Of a stretch of 64,000 nt of DNA, positions 10,600-21,545 are shown in pieces. Numbering within the stretch: the stretch's first letter is position 1; the number at the start of each line of letters is the position of its first letter. The translations under genes were made by a program, and so were the position numbers. Source of the stretch: Ascaphus truei (lineage: Eukaryota > Chordata > Amphibia > Anura > Ascaphidae). The DNA lies in contig CM071568.1 of the NCBI GenBank assembly GCA_036426205.1, positions 51,806,040 to 51,870,039 of the forward strand, written 5' to 3'. The notes beneath the pieces are model-generated. The model was not told the origin of the DNA and did no database searches. It was given only the letters and a program-made list of their open reading frames with translations.

Positions 10600-13085
10600 A
10601 AACAGTGTTACACTATATTTCCCTTCTCTTCCCTATTTGAGGAACCATCAAGAGGTCCCCCTCCCCCCCACCCCATCTGCAGTTGAAGATCCGCTTGCTT
10701 TATGTAAGTGTGTTCCCTTTTTAAATCCACAAGGTACCATTATGTATTGAGTCACCCCTGATTGTGGTCCCCCTCTCTATTTTGCATTTCATGTGTCCCG
10801 GAATCACAAGTGGAACGACGCGCCGTAGGATCCCCCCACCCCTTTTTCTGACATTATATAGAGGTTGGTGAATCACCTCTAAGAAACTCGGGCAGCAGGA
10901 TTGCACTCTGTGAAGGACTGAAGTCTTGAACTATACTGTATTACGGTAGGCGCAATTATCATTTTTTTCTTTGCACTGTATCTGCGATTGGGGCTGGGGA
11001 AACTGTGTTACACACTATTTGCGTTTCTACATCGTTTCCCTTTGCATGAGGTTTTCCACACACCAGAATTTGTGATTTCAATCTGTGACGACATGGAAGA
11101 AACTGCTGCAGAGAATTAGTGATGTATTTGGTTTACATTTGAAACCACGCAGTTTTTTTGTGACGAATTATCTGTCATGATTTAATATTTATTATTCAAA
11201 GTATTCACTCAGTGTGCACATCAGATACACATTTGTTGCATTCTGAAAGAGCTGATAGCACTATGATAGATATTCATGATATACAATGGCTTCTTAGGGA
11301 ATACAGACTTATATAATTTTATGAGAATCCCTTAGTTGGTGCAACACTTAGGGAATGGGACTTATTAGATAAAAAAAATATAAGTTGACATCATACACAT
11401 CTCGTTTCCCTCTCATTTTTGGCAATATCAGGTTTCCACCTGGACCATAAGCTAACTGCTTTTAAGCTGCTTTTAAGCATAAGCTGTTTTAAAACTTGGA
11501 AAACAATGGGGTTAAGAGAATAGGAGGTTATTTTTTGTCTTATTAGACACAATACGCTCCTTTCAGTTTTACAAATAACACAAAAAATAACTGAACAATT
11601 ATTTTGGGAATGTGATGGCGATGTGAAGAGCATTCGGAGATAGGTGCAACAAGACAGAGGCTTTCTTACATGAATGAAGGACAATGCTAGCAGGTGTGAC
11701 AGAGAGAAGCATCCACGTGGTACGTATAGAGAGAATTGTAGTTTACTGATGAAGTGGCAACTTGATCTTTTTAGAATTATCTGGCAGTAAATCAACTCTA
11801 GCAGAGCCTTTTTGCTTTTATGTACACAAGAAACATATAGAGACATAGAGATAAAATCCCAACTTTCTGTGAATTAACTTGGTGCCACTATCAATCTTGT
11901 TTTTGACAAGAAGCTTTCATGAGCTACCTGTTTCATAAAATGACTAAAGCAAAGCAAAATGATTTTGCAGTACCTCCTTTAATCCTTTTCTACACAACCT
12001 GTTTGCCGCGAGCTAGCTACACCTTCAGATCAACGGTCCTTCCCCCTTCCCGCAGGCCTGTCACTCAGGCAATATGTGAGCTATGGTAATTCCATCTGTA
12101 CCACTCCGATTGTCAGCTGCATTGTAATGCTCAGTATGATGTGGATTCTGAAAACAACTAGGATGGATGATTTTAAGTAATTACTCTGACATAGACTGAT
12201 TACTACAGTAACAACAGTCATTTATTGCTGAGGAATAGCCCCAGCATATGGCATATATTAAAGCAGTTGTGCATGTTACACTCAACACTAAGTGAGTGTA
12301 CTACTGCAGGGAGTCTGTTAATAGAAGGCTCTCTTCTTTTTCTCTGTTTAAATGTTCCATTTTATAAAGAAGTGTAGGACTAGAAAATAATACAATAAAT
12401 GTATCAGTGCACTCCAGTTTTCAAGCAAAATTGACGGTGTTGCCTGGTTCCATTTTACTCACCCCAAGGTTTTACGGTGAAAATATGTGACAAAATGTTT
12501 TTTTTTAATTAGTTTCCCAGCTGTAAAACTGGAGAAAACTGGTGCAGAAATAGCACAAAATGTATAAAAATGAAAAACTAATACTCATTGAAAGTAGTGG
12601 TATATTTTTCTTTGATAAATATGGCATTGTTTCATTTAAGCAGTTAATCGGCAGTATTGCAGCCAGGAGACATTAACAAACAGTTCCATCTACAGGATCA
12701 AAATTTAGAATTTCACTACTAAATTGATAGGCAATTTGGGAAGAGCACAGAGATTTTGGATTTGTTTTCTATATATATATATGGCAATTTACTTTCCCTA
12801 ATAGCATACTCCATAAAGCTACATTATTGATATAAGTTATTGCAACTGATACATTCCGTTAAAGGGGTAGGTCTGAGACCACCTAATTCTGTATTGCTAA
12901 ATTGTTTTTTTGGAGGTGTTTGGCCCCTCTTTTTAATTTCTGAGCTCTTTGCCATTTCTCCAATTAGCAGATAGGTACAAAAAACTTCTATGTGGTAGTA
13001 TAAAGTTCACTCTCCACAGGAGAAGGTGATGAGTGTCTGTGACGGACAATCGAGAGACGTGTGTGTGTGTGTGTGTATATATATA
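10600..13085. other. Non-coding sequence, nothing recognised
   Basis: No transposon ends, RNA gene or protein family is recognised. The minus-strand frame at 11391-11846 has no homology that I can see. A segment near 12697-12765 resembles 20405-20475 (shared GAATTTCACTA and AATTTGGGA), suggesting an old unnamed repeat. A (TG)n(TA)n tract lies at 13061-13085. Confidence 0.4.
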
Positions 13086-14693
13086 CAGTTGTGTGAAAAA
13101 GAAAGTACACCCTCATTGAATTCTTTGGTTTTACCTATCAGGACATAATAACAATCATCTGTTCCTTAGCAGGTCTAAAAATTAGGTACATGCAACCTCA
13201 TATGAACAAAAACACATGACATATTACATTGTGTCATGATTTATTTAACAAAAATAAAGCCAAAATGGAGAAGCTATGTGTTAAAAACTAAGTACACCCT
13301 TACTGCTTCAATAGGAATTAAGATGCTAAGTAGCAGACAGGTGCTGCTAATCAAATGCCCTTCATTAATTGATCATCAGCAAGTGTGACCACCTCTATAA
13401 AAGGCGAAGTTTTAGCAGTTTGCTAGTCTGGAGCACTCAGGTGTGTGTTAACACAATGTCAAGGAGGAAAGACATCAGCAATGATCTTAGAAAAGCAAAT
13501 TTTGCTGCCCATCAATCTGGGAAGGGTTATAAGGCCATTTAAAAACAATTTAAAGTCCATCATTCTACAGTGAGAAATATTATTCAAAAGTGGAAAACAT
13601 TCAAGAGAGTTGCCAATCTTCCCAGGAGTGGACGTCCCAGCAAATTGACCCCAAGGTCAGACCGTGCAATGCTCAGAGAAATTGCAAAAAAAACAAGAGT
13701 TACATCTCAGACTCTACAGGCCTCAGTTAGCATGTTAAATGTTAAAGTTCTTGACAGTACAATTAGAAAAAGACTGAACAAGTATGGTTTGTTTGAAAGT
13801 GTTGCTAGGAGAAAGCCTCTTCCCTCTAAAAAGAACATTGCAGCACGGCTTAGGTTTGCAAAGTTGTATCTGAACAAACCATAAGACTTCTGGAACAATG
13901 TCCTTTGGACAGGTGAGACCAAAGTGGAGATGTTTGGCCATAATGCACAGCACCACGTTTGGCGAAAACCAAACACAGCATATCAGCACAAACACCTCAT
14001 AACAACTGTCAAGGACGGTGGTGGAGGGGTGATGATTTCGGCTTGTTTTGCAGCCACAGGACCTGGGAACCTTGCAGTCATTGAGTCGACCATGAACTCC
14101 TCTGTTTACCAAAGTATTCTAGAGTCAAATGTGAGGCCATGTCCGACAGCTAAAGCTTGGCCGAAATTGGGTCATGCAACAGGACAATGATCCCAAGCAC
14201 ACCAGCAAATCTACAACAGAATGGCTGAAAAAAAAAAGAATCAAGGTGTTGCAATGGCCCAGTCAAAGTCCAGACATCAACCCGATTGAAATGCTATGGC
14301 GGGACCTTAAGTGAGCTGTGCATAAACAAATGCCCGCAAACCTCAATGAACTGAAGCAACGTTATAAAGAAGAGTGGGCCAAAATTCCTCCATAACGATG
14401 TGAGAGACTGATAAAATCATACAGAAAACGATTACTTCAAGTTATTGCTGCTAAAGGTGGTTCTACAAGCTATTGAATCATAAGGTGTACTTAGTTTTTC
14501 ACAAATGGCTTCTCCATTTTGGCTTTATTTTTTTTAAATAAATCATGACACGGTGTAGTATGTCATGTGTTTTTGTTCATCTGAGGTTGTATTTACCTAA
14601 TTTTTAGACCTGCTAAGGAACAGATGATTGTTATTATGTTCTGATATGTAAAACCATAGAATTCAAAGAGGGTGTACTTTCTTTTTCACACAA

Positions 14694-14696
<3 letters not shown>
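13086..14696 (+). mobile_element. Tc1-like DNA transposon, full length but dead
   Basis: Terminal inverted repeats begin CAGTTGTGTGAAAAAG and are mirrored at 14659-14696. The left side abuts TA; on the right the expected TA reads TG before (TA)n. The length of 1.6 kb is normal for Tc1. The internal transposase is interrupted. Confidence 0.92.
13456..14476 (+). pseudogene. Tc1 transposase pseudogene
   Basis: The product would bind the inverted repeats and move the element by DDE chemistry. An N-terminal paired-like DNA-binding region starts at ATG 13456 (MSRRKDISNDLRKA) and runs to the linker GRPSKLTPR. The catalytic core follows: LWTGETKVEMFGH at about 13908, [10 protein letters not shown] near 14179, and [12 protein letters not shown] near 14275. 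The first catalytic residue is Gly where the family has Asp (WTDE). Nonsense codons occur at 13540-13542, 13882-13884 and near 14312, and a small deletion shifts the frame near 14130. Confidence 0.9.
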
Positions 14697-14731
<35 letters not shown>

Positions 14732-14739
14732 TGTATGCA

Positions 14740-14854
14740 CAGTTTGTGTGAAAAAGAAAGTCCACCCTTTTATATATATATACACAGTTGTGTGAAAAAG
14801 AAAGTCCACCCTCTTTGAATTGTATGGTTTTACATATCAGGACATAAAAACAAG
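14740..14854 (+). mobile_element. Two Tc1 left-end fragments
   Basis: Bases 14740-14770 and 14785-14854 both repeat the Tc1 left terminus CAGTT(T)GTGTGAAAAAG. They are separated by a short TA run. The second extends about 70 bases into the element. They are likely footprints of failed or nested insertions beside the complete copy. Confidence 0.75.
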
Positions 14855-15140
14855 TTTTTAAGTATACCCTTTGCTCTTCATTCATTTGTAACATCCGCCG
14901 AAGAGAAGATCATGTATCTCGAAAGCTCGCCAAATAAAAGCATTTCGTTGCCACCAGAACGGTATCATCTATTTATTTTTTGATTATTGAAGCTCGGCTA
15001 ACAGGTACTGATACCTCTTACATATATATATATATATTATATATATATATATATTATATATATATAATATATATATATAAATACAGCAGCAGGCACTTCC
15101 AAGGCATCTGTTAGGCAGGGCGTTGTTCAATAGAGAACAA
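14855..15140. other. PLE-terminus-like segment and (TA)n tract
   Basis: Bases 14890-15020 contain CTCGAAAGCTCGCC, ATTTCGTTGCC and GGCTAACAGGTACTGATAC, words I associate with 3' ends of frog retroelements. This is recall, not a search. A (TA)n-rich tract follows at 15022-15080. No coding potential is seen; overlapping frames are composed of TATA/ATAT codons. Confidence 0.35.
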
Positions 15141-15665
15141 TAGTGAACCAGATGTCCCACCAGAGACAAGAAAACAGCACTCAGGATAATGCAAAAAATT
15201 GTATTAGAAACATAAAGCAGCACAAATAAGTCCAACGTTTCGGTCCTGTATAGGACCTTCCTCAGGGGCGTGCGGAGAACACTGCCCAAGGAAAACATAT
15301 ATACCCTCCACCAACCTGTGTGCAATCAAAATCAGCTGTTTATAATTAAAATCAGGAGTGTTGTAGACACATGGGAGCCCCGTCATCTCTGCGCATCAGC
15401 CCGGCTTCACTGCTCCTCTGTTTACATCACGCTGTCAGTTGCCTTACAAACCGCGCATGCGCGACCACTGGTGGAGCCAATCAGCACACCAGTCTTCTAC
15501 AGCGTCCCCCGTTACCATGGCGACATATACCGAAGCGTCTTTAACCATGGGAGTGCAGGCAGAAGCCGTCTGCAGCAGGGAGCAGGAGAGCGGAACTGTG
15601 CGGATAAGATGACGTCACCTCACAACTCGTTACACACCCTGTATTATACATAAAAGTGCAATGTT
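15141..15665 (-). repeat. Left arm of a long inverted repeat
   Basis: This arm is the diverged reverse complement of 17362-17899, over about 525 bases. Shared marks include CAGATGTCCCACCAG, the hammerhead-like core, CATGTGTCTACAACACTCCTGAT, GCGCATGCGCG and GTGACGTCATC. It resembles a PLE terminal repeat because of the ribozyme-like motif. It carries no protein. Confidence 0.8.
15231..15270 (-). ncRNA. Hammerhead-like core, minus strand
   Basis: Read on the minus strand: CCCCTGAGGA, an extra A, a GGTCC...GGACC hairpin, then GAAACGTTGG. Core and helix II fit; helix I is weak (two G-C pairs next to the core). It is probably degenerate. Confidence 0.4.
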
Positions 15666-15955
15666 AAAAACACATAGAAGGTTAAAAAGCATATTCCAGA
15701 TGCACGGTATGCAGTAAATAACTACTTCTAGCACGATACTAATTCTAGCATCACTATATTGAACTACCAAGAGTTACAGTGACTATCGTTAAGCTAGAGG
15801 GAGAGAACAACATACAAATCAGTACATAACGAAAAGGAACAACGCATGCAAACAAACAAGGGGGCAAGAGGGGAGACAAAAAGCAGAGGGGAGAGACAAA
15901 AAAGGAGAAAGAAGAATGGGGGGAGAGACAAAAAAAGGGGGAAGAGATAACGTTT
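15666..15955. other. Spacer between inverted arm and L1 remnant
   Basis: The second half is purine-rich (GGGGAGA and AAAAAGG runs, 15830-15955). No gene is recognised. Confidence 0.4.
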
Positions 15956-15959
15956 TACA

Positions 15960-17361
15960 AAAACAAGAAATAATAAAACTGACGTCTTCCCCCTCCATAC
16001 TCCCAATCCCTTTTTTGGTAACTGACCCTGAATTCCCTCCGGGTTGTGTCCCAGGGACCCTTAAAGCATTTAGTTTGGCTAACATCAAATCAGCAAGAGA
16101 TCTAATAGACAAAGGGACTCTTATTCCGTTACTTGATTTTACGGAGAAATGCCTCCCCATGAAACTCCCACTTTATGGTTATCTTCAGATCAGACACTTT
16201 CTCCTACATCTTTCCCAAACATCCAAATTTGAAGGTCCAACGTCTTTTGAAAGATGTGTATTGTGGGCACATACCGGAAGGGTCTGATCTCAGAGATTTA
16301 CGCAGGCTACGCACGTCCAGGTCCCGCCACCACAATTATTTTATGTATGGGGCTAGACCTCAATACTTGTTAATAGACAGAGATAATGGGAGGAATATTT
16401 GGGAAGCAGCAGCCAAAACTTCTATTTGCACTACTACTAGGAAAATTATATAAAGATTCTATTTCAATGGTACTTAATACCCGAGTAGCTGAGCCGGATC
16501 TTCCTGGCCTGCTGACCTCTGTGTGGGGGGTGTGCGGCCAGAGGAGAATCTGGGTGCTATAATGGTGGACATGCCCAAGATCCAGACTTTCTGGAATATG
16601 ATATGCTCATTGTTGAGGGAGACGGTAGGAGTTGAGGTCCGGATGGCCCGCTGATATGCCTACTCGCGAAACCCATCGAAGATATCTCTGTCCCTCTAAA
16701 AACTGGCCTCGTTCATTCTGACTGCGGCTCGCTGCTCATAGCAGCTAATTGGAAAAGATTAAACCCCCCTTCTAAGCAATGTGTCCTTCGCAAGGTAAGC
16801 GAGGCAAGCTTATGGAATACCTATCGGTGCTCCTGAAACAGAATATAGTAACAATATTAGAAAAGTTTTGGCGCGCACAGTGGCCTTATAATTAAGACAT
16901 TAAAATGAGATTGGTCGTGCTATCAATTTGGACTCTGTCATTCGAACCCTTAACCCACACCTTCTTAAGGGGGAGCTCATGTCTACTCGGCCTTTTGACA
17001 AGATGACCTCACTCCCTTCCCTTTCTCCCCTTCCTATCCCCTCTCTCACCCTTCTTCTGTCTTCTCTCTTCTCCCCCTCTCCTCTCTGCCTATCCTTTAC
17101 AGTACTAATATAGGGTATGATCTAAGATCCTCCAAAACTGTTTAATTCTCCCGGACGGATCTACATAGTAGAATCTAATGCATAGGCTGAGGTTATAAAT
17201 ATAACTAGGGGCAGATCGCCTCTTCTCTCGATCAATCAACCTTAGAATCTCTCGGTTGTTCACTTTTTAAATGTATATGTTAACTAAGTTTACTTGTCTA
17301 TAAACACACCATTGTGAGTGAATGGTACCCCTGTCAGAAATAATAAAAATGTTTGAACACA
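15960..17361 (+). mobile_element. L1-like (L1/Tx1 clade) LINE, 5'-truncated, between inverted arms
   Basis: The segment carries the C-terminal part of an L1-like ORF2 and ends with AATAAAAATGTTTG before the right inverted arm. Everything upstream of the ORF2 C-terminus is missing. The 3' UTR (16910-17340) has CT-rich runs and no recognised domain. Confidence 0.55.
15980..16850 (+). pseudogene. L1-like ORF2 C-terminal remnant
   Basis: ORF2 supplies endonuclease and reverse transcriptase for L1-type elements; only the region after the RT is present. Readable pieces: TDPEFPPGCVPGTL and LIDKGTLIPLLDF (16020-16140), then LYGYLQIRHFL (16170-16205), a shifted frame with LKDVYCGHIP, and a WWTCP motif at 16563-16577 followed in another frame by KIQTFWNMICSLLRETVG. 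WW.CP followed by a FW helix is typical of the cysteine region at the L1 ORF2 end. There are several frameshifts and stops. Confidence 0.6.
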
Positions 17362-17899
17362 AACATGCCACTTTTATGTATATTACAGGGAGTTAACGAG
17401 TTGTGAGGTGACGTCATCTGTATCCGCACAGTTCCGCTCTCCGCTCCTCTGCTGCAGAGACGGCTTCTGCCTGCACTTCCCATGGTTAAAGACGCTTCGG
17501 TTAACGTCGCCATGTAACGTGGACCCTCTGTAAGAGGCTGGTTTTGGCTGATTGGCTCCACCAGTGGTGTCGCGCATGCGCGGTTTTGTGTAAGGCAACT
17601 GACAGCGTGATGTAAACAGATGGGGCATGAGTCCCGGCTGATGCGCGGGAATGACGGGGCCTCCCATGTGTCTACAACACTCCTGATATTTTAAATTCTA
17701 ACACAGCTGATTTGATTGCACCAGGTTTGGGTGGAGGGTATATATGTTTTCTTGGCAGTGTTCTCCAGCACGCCCCTGAGGAAGGTCCTATACAGGACCG
17801 AAACTTGGACTTATTTGTGCCTGCTTTATGTTTTCTACATACAATTTTTGCATTATCCTTAAGTGCTGTTCTGGTCTCCTGGTGGGACATCTGTTTACT
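17362..17899 (+). repeat. Right arm of the long inverted repeat
   Basis: This arm mirrors 15141-15665, with many substitutions and small gaps. It ends in CATCTGTTTACTA and a TA-rich tract, as the left arm does on its outer side. Confidence 0.8.
17771..17810 (+). ncRNA. Hammerhead-like core, plus strand
   Basis: CCCCTGAGGA, extra A, a GGTCC-TATACA-GGACC hairpin, GAAAC, then TTGG. This is the same design as the left-arm copy, but the ACGT after GAAA has decayed, so helix III is lost. Confidence 0.38.
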
Positions 17900-18115
17900 A
17901 TATATATCATATATTAATATTACATATATATAATATTATATCATCATATATTATATATATATATTAATCTATTGTATCTACTGCAAATATATAATATAAA
18001 TGCAAATATATTTATATATATTATATATTATTATAGTATATATTATATTATATATATATATATATAATAATATATATATATATATACTATATATATTATA
18101 TATATATCAAATTAC
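17893..18115. repeat. (TA)n-rich low-complexity tract
   Basis: It consists of TA, TATT and ATAA runs with few G or C bases. It lies immediately outside the right inverted arm. Confidence 0.85.
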
Positions 18116-18127
18116 ATACTACCCCTT

Positions 18128-18397
18128 GCAACCCCACCTTTCACCATTTCACCCAGCATACCAGCACTCCACTTGCAGCAAGGGATTCGGGAAATGACAT
18201 GCAAATGAGCACACAGTGCCACTTTTTGCTTCAAAAACCATTTTTAACATGGTTCCCTATAGGCTTAAGCTTGCTGCATGGTCACAGCTTTGAGCACAGC
18301 CAGGGCGCTGAGTGCTCATTTGCATGTCATTTCCCAGAATCCCTTGCTGCAGTGGAAGTGCTGTATGCTGGGTGATAATGGTGAAAGGTGGGGTTGC
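18128..18397. mobile_element. Foldback element with about 85-bp inverted arms
   Basis: Left arm 18128-18212 (GCAACCCCACCTTTCACC ... GACATGCAAATGAGCAC) pairs with 18312-18397. The 100-base centre is unique. No protein is encoded. It looks like a MITE; superfamily and target duplication are not clear because the left side abuts AT-rich sequence. Confidence 0.75.
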
Positions 18398-18504
18398 AGA
18401 CCTGCCTAAAACATGCAGATGAGCATACAGTTGTATTTGCATATTTGCTTTCCTGTGGAGGGTTTTTGTCACTTTTTTTACTCACCATAACTTAACTCAG
18501 TATT

Positions 18505-18580
18505 ATGGTATATAGATATCTATATATATCTATATATCTATTTATCTATATATCTATATATCTATAGATATATATAATTT
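18505..18580. repeat. (TATC)n / (TA)n tract
   Basis: TATATC and ATCTAT units repeat for about 75 bases. Confidence 0.8.
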
Positions 18581-18600
18581 CTCTAAGGATCTCTGCTCAT

Positions 18601-18810
18601 CCCTCTGTGATAGGCTTAACGACATGTCACTCACCCAGAGACAGACAGTGAAGATGCACATCCCTCCCTCACTGTGATAGGCTTAGCAGCCTGTCACTCA
18701 CCCAGGGACAGCCAGTGAAATTGCACATCCCTCCCCCTCTGTGATAAGATGATCAGACTGTCACTCAACCATGGACAGCCAATGAGCCTGCACATCCTGT
18801 GTAATAAGAC
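18601..18810 (+). repeat. Tandem repeat, about 68-base unit, three copies
   Basis: The units start with CTGTGATAGG (18605, 18672, 18738). Each contains TGTCACTCA, CC(A)GGGACAG and TGCACATCC. A further partial copy (CTGTGATAGACTGAG...CACTCACCCAGG) lies at 19806, beyond the LINE remnant, so the array may have been split by that insertion. Confidence 0.65.
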
Positions 18811-19015
18811 TGTATTGGCTGTGTAACATCTTAAGTGTCACATATGAAGTGTCTGTGTAGTTCAAATAGGAGTTGAATTGAAGAATACAAGTATTGGACT
18901 CTGCCCTTCATCAACCCTGCAACTGTGAGAACTTGGCTTTAGAAATCCTCTGACAATTTTTTCACATTTAAAAACTAACTTTCTAAGATGCTGTGTAATC
19001 AACACTGCTACATTG
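18811..19015. other. Spacer without recognised features
   Basis: Ordinary sequence between the tandem repeat and the C-rich run that opens the LINE remnant. Confidence 0.4.
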
Positions 19016-19800
19016 CCCCCCCCCCCCCACCCCCACCTCAACCCGCCCTCCCACCAGGGCTAACTGATGCACCTGCTCTTTCACATCCTAATCCTAATAT
19101 CCTCTAAAAGCTGGAACTCTCCTCCTACCTCTCTTCCTGCATCTCATTATGTCATCCCTATAGCTTTTCTGTTTATTGTTTCCTTACTCCTTCGCAAAAT
19201 CTTCTGTTCTCTCCAACTTCCCAACTTTCCTCCTATCCACATTTTTTAATCTATCCTTCCCTCCACCTATGCTTACAATGCACCACTCTGAACACACCTC
19301 TTTCCCAACAACCTCTACACCCCTCAATAAAAAGCACCCCATACAAATCCTCTTCTTACCTCCTCTCTCTTTCTCTCTACTCCTGATGGGGATATCTTTC
19401 CTAATCTTGGAAACAGACATATACACACCTGTTCTCACCCACACCTCCCTGCCTCTTCTTTCCCTGCTAATGGTGTTAACCCATATAATTTAATACCAAT
19501 CAACCTTAAAACTAACCCCTCAAAAGGAGAATCTCAATAGCCTGGACTCATGGCTACTGTTCCACACTCGGTCACTACATACCATCCATTGTGGCCAAGC
19601 ACTGCCATCTACTGCACTTATTCCCTCACCTGCTGTCTCTATAAATCTCCCAACATTCCACTTAGATTGTAACTTCTCCGGGGCAGGGATTTCCTTTCCT
19701 ATTGTCTGACTTTGCTGAGCTATTGTATTATTATAATTGCATGTACTGTATTGTCTTTGTAAGCGGTGAGTACACTGTCGGCGCTATATAAATAAAGAGA
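19016..19800 (+). mobile_element. Internally deleted non-LTR retrotransposon remnant
   Basis: A poly-C run is followed by a pyrimidine-rich leader and a frame reading LLLMGISFLILE near 19375, reminiscent of the LLL.GDISPNPGP start of CR1/L2-group ORF2. The sequence then jumps to a 3' end: TTAGATTGTAAC...GGGGCAGGGA (19662) and GGCGCTATATAAATAAAG (about 19780), a common retroposon tail in frogs. The body between is missing. The family call (L2/CR1 group) is tentative. Confidence 0.5.
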
Positions 19801-21060
19801 TACCCCTCTGTGATAGACTGAGCGGCCTCTCACTCACCCAGGAAACACTTGGTGAGGGGATTTTAATTGCAGTGGAGACAGCAAGAAAAGGAGGAGACAG
19901 ATGAGATAATAGTGGTGAGAGCTGTTTGGGGAGGAATACCTAATGTCACTGTATTATTTGTCACATTGTTATTTTATTGAATAGGAGGTGTCCTCATATG
20001 TAGAGTGGAATCAGGGCAAAGAATAACGCTCTTGTTTGTACCAATAAAGTTCTTATCTCTCTTTATTATCACATCTTTGCATTAACGCCCAGCCAGCCCA
20101 GATGCCAGCAACCTGAGAAGGTAAATAGAAACGCTGAGCACCACCACTGTAAATAAGACACCTCGATGTAGCACTCTTTTTCAGCCGGGTAAAGAGGGGT
20201 TATACACTGAGTCAAAGATATCATAAATGCTTCCTTCATTTAACCCTTTAGGCACTCTCACATATATCACAATGTTTAGTACACAAGGCAATAAGAGAGA
20301 GTTTGCATTTAGTGTAGGTAGCTGCTAAAATGGAGTTTACCTTGACAGGTTAGCAGGCTAGAATACTTTTTTTGATGAAAAAATACAACCAAATCTCTCG
20401 TTTTGTGAAAAGACAAAATCAAAATGTTGAATTTCACTAATAAATGGCTAGTTAATTTGGGAGAAGTGCAGGGTTTTTATATTTGACTTTAACAAACAGA
20501 CCTGTGGCCTTTAATAATGGTTCAGTTACTAATAGGCTACTCCTTTTTCACCAATTACACTTACCGTAGTTAAGTGAGTCTACATGGACCACTAATATTA
20601 AGGAACATTGAACCATTGGTTATTTTAACTTTCATGTTTAGCAATCTATTTATGTTTTTCAATCATTCTAAAGCTCTGTAAATGATCTTGTATGTGAAGC
20701 TTAAAATGAAGCCAGAGCCACCCATGTATCCACTGGAAGTGGAGAAATGTAGTGGTATCAGTCGCCACAGACATTTTGGCTCCAAAGTCATGCGATTACT
20801 GTAGCTCCCTTGATATTTAAAAATTTAGAAAATGTACCTCTTTTCCAGACTCTCATTTACATGTCAAATATCTAATTATCTAATCTTTGCACATAGCTAA
20901 TGGTTTAATTTAGAAAACTATAACGGTATTTAAAAAAACATGTATCATGCAAACCGATCAAGCAATAGCTGTGTAATTGTATATATTCTATGAATGACCC
21001 TTTCGATTTTGATTTAAAATAAAGTAAGAACCCGCTCTTAGAAAGTTTATAAGCAAAAAA
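19801..21060. other. Non-coding sequence, nothing recognised
   Basis: Apart from the stray tandem-repeat unit at 19806 and weak similarity of 20405-20475 to 12697-12765, no element or gene is recognised. It ends in a short A-run just before the duplicated gag fragment. Confidence 0.4.
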
Positions 21061-21073
21061 AAAAATGCGGTGG

Positions 21074-21545
21074 CAGGCCGCACGCGGGGCTTCAGCCGTC
21101 AGAATGGCTTATCCCGCCCCCGCCTTGACTACCAGGGAGCATCCTGGCAATGAGTAGGGATATACCACCAATGTCCATCTCGCTCTTTGTTGTGCTGGTT
21201 ACGGGAGACCTTTGCACAGTGGTCCTCTCTGTCCACAGATAACGGGCAGGTGATTCCTTATCTCCAGCTTCACTGGTGTGGTCCGCCGGCTGGGGCATCA
21301 CCACAGCTGGGTGTTGGTCATGGGAGGCACTAAGTAACTTCTCCTGAAGACGCCTGAACTTCAGCCGTACTCATATTGATATAGAGTCCCGGCTCCTCCT
21401 CCTGGTGAACAGAAATGGCTGATGACTGCTCAAAACTCTCGCTCCCCCTGGTGGAATTTAACGGAGGGGCGCACACTCTTTCACGTTATGCCCCTAATTG
21501 GCTCTAAGTCCGTCACAGTCTCTGAGGGCGGCGGCTACAAGCTTT
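21074..21545 (-). repeat. Near-identical partial copy of 21945-22425 rich in single-base indels
   Basis: The two segments agree almost base for base, but this copy has about ten one-base gains or losses (for example GGGGCGCAC versus GGGGCGGCAC, and GTTATGCCCC versus GTTATGGCCCC) and few plain substitutions. That pattern suits an unpolished long-read stretch or a misjoin better than old duplication. It breaks the gag frame that copy B keeps open. Confidence 0.8.

Larger units (their letters stand above)
6067..10600 (+). mobile_element. Penelope-like element 1 (GIY-YIG type), decayed
   Basis: This element contains an upstream lysine/glutamate-rich frame, a PLE reverse transcriptase and a GIY-YIG endonuclease, in that order, followed by a long non-coding 3' part. 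The 5' edge is taken as the end of the CR1 tail. The 3' edge is uncertain; the hammerhead-like motif at 10213 suggests that a terminal-repeat (pLTR) segment extends past 10 kb. Confidence 0.75.

Noticed and set aside
11391..11846. Minus-strand frame of 151 codons
   Set aside because: No recognisable motifs, no neighbours supporting a gene, and amino-acid make-up like translated AT-rich spacer.
18601..18810. CRISPR array
   Set aside because: Direct repeats of about 68 bases without distinct short repeats and spacers, in a eukaryotic context.
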